Below, piece after piece: positions 48,835 to 49,444 of a DNA stretch of 49,444 nucleotides. The translations under genes and the position numbers were made by a program. The notes beneath the pieces are model-generated. The model was not told the origin of the DNA and made no database searches. It saw only the letters and a list, made by a program, of their open reading frames with translations. The stretch is from assembly GCA_902363675.1 (NCBI GenBank), contig CABJAV010000022.1, positions 1-49,444 on the forward strand, read 5' to 3'. The first letter of the stretch is position 1; every line of letters starts with the position of its first letter. This DNA comes from Lachnospiraceae bacterium. GTDB taxonomy: Bacteria; Bacillota; Clostridia; Lachnospirales; Lachnospiraceae.

Positions 48835-49444
48835 GAAATTTCCTCTGTTTTCTTCTTTCTGTATTCATTTGGACTCATATGATAATATTGTCTAAACTTC
48901 CGGCAGAAATAGCCGGAACTTGTAAATCCGGTTTCTTCTGCAATGGAAGAAACCGATTTTTGAGTGATATAAAGTTGTTCAGCAGCCTGTGCTAGTCTGT
49001 ATTGAATTAGATATGCTACCGGAGAACAGTGGATGCCAGTTTGAAAAATGTGTAAAGCTCCACTTTTGCTGATAGATGCCGATGCCGCAATCGTCTCCAA
49101 TGTAATCTCTTCCATGTAGTGATCATGAATATACTGCATCATAGCTTGTAATCTTGCTTGTTTGTGATTTAATCGATGAATACTGTTAGAATCAGAAGTC
49201 CAGTCCATATTTTTTTGCAATATGTTCCAAAGCTGAAATAAAAGTTGTATAGTACATAATTCATTATCCGGCTTAGTTTCCTGAATAGTACAAATTTGCG
49301 ACAAAAGTTGTAGTACCTGTTTTCCAAATGTGTTGGATGGACTGAAAACTTGATATGGAACAGACGAGCTTATCACAGGAAGAATATATTTTTCGTAAAT
49401 GAGGCTGTTTTCGGGTGCTAATAGGGTTGGCGAAAAAACAATAT
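48831..49444 (-). CDS. AraC family transcriptional regulator (5' end beyond the window)
   Basis: The frame stays open to the window edge, so the gene extends past 49444; the GTG at 49376 is internal, not the start. The visible 204 residues include part of the sensing domain (LIYEKYILPVISSSVPYQVF) and the complete double helix-turn-helix. The latter includes ITLETIAASASISKSGALHIFQ and VSSIAEETGFTSSGYFCRKFRQ, then MSPNEYRK. Its stop overlaps the broken integrase stub, so it may have been joined to the island by recombination. Targets are unknown. Confidence 0.85.
   Translation of the reverse strand, partial: IVFSPTLLAPENSLIYEKYILPVISSSVPYQVFSPSNTFGKQVLQLLSQICTIQETKPDNELCTIQLLFQLWNILQKNMDWTSDSNSIHRLNHKQARLQAMMQYIHDHYMEEITLETIAASASISKSGALHIFQTGIHCSPVAYLIQYRLAQAAEQLYITQKSVSSIAEETGFTSSGYFCRKFRQYYHMSPNEYRKKKTEEIS

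Overview
The window looks like a chromosomal segment of a Gram-positive gut anaerobe of the Lachnospiraceae type. It is about 40% GC by eye, has strong AGGAGG-like ribosome sites, 17-bp-spaced or extended -10 promoters, hemicellulose glycosidases, many AraC regulators and c-di-GMP proteins, and scattered integrative-element scrap. The genus cannot be fixed from the sequence alone.

Layout. 1-3050: a small hairpin insertion, an S51-family peptidase, a ClbS/DfsB-like protein, a DUF4143-type ATPase and an orphan C-terminal fragment. 3066-9677: an arabinoxylan-oligosaccharide cluster with an AraC regulator divergent from GH39, GH43 and GH51 enzymes, all apparently cytoplasmic and with no transporter alongside. 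9722-19310: a signalling block with a structured leader RNA, a hybrid histidine kinase, a chemoreceptor cut by an in-frame TAG, a PAS-GGDEF-EAL protein with a degenerate GGDEF site, a flavodoxin, and a tandem HD-GYP protein. Inside this block, 16579-18024 is a decay corridor. It holds a tandem pseudoknot-like RNA and a truncated Abi_2 gene that runs into the 3' half of a tRNA-Arg(UCU), followed by broken MerR/TipAS and Fur-family genes that keep near-perfect promoters.

19362-20714 holds a 170-bp MITE-like element and a deleted chemoreceptor. 20797-24480 is a second carbohydrate locus (GH13, AraC, GH113-like). 24558-32263 is mixed: a membrane protein with a Pro/Glu-rich stalk and two FliM-like tail motifs, PepT, tRNA-Lys, a DUF4261 / DUF4026-DUF2314 pair, a Fic protein under a palindromic operator, a transglutaminase-like protein and a ProX-type editing protein. 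32323-43676 is mostly core: an antiporter, LysR, a hypothetical-ThrE-purA-pyrB run, and a MoxR-DUF58-transglutaminase operon.

43677-49444 is a degraded island: a DUF4143 fragment, a translationally coupled DUF1016 nuclease and ABC-type ATPase, a truncated group II intron whose EBS1 matches the flanking IBS1, a TnpV remnant, DinD, a methyltransferase, an integrase C-terminal stub and an AraC gene that leaves the window.

The most interesting signals are RNA-level. (i) Two tandem 32-nt units at 16627-16690 show three compensatory base-pair changes and sit, with a terminator, in front of an Abi_2 (HEPN-type) gene; this is the arrangement of RNA-antitoxin systems. (ii) Two copies of a terminator-like hairpin (27336 and 31041) have an identical loop but four consecutive compensatory stem changes, each followed by an extended -10. 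(iii) A promoter, UUCG hairpin and terminator form a leader in front of the sensor kinase.
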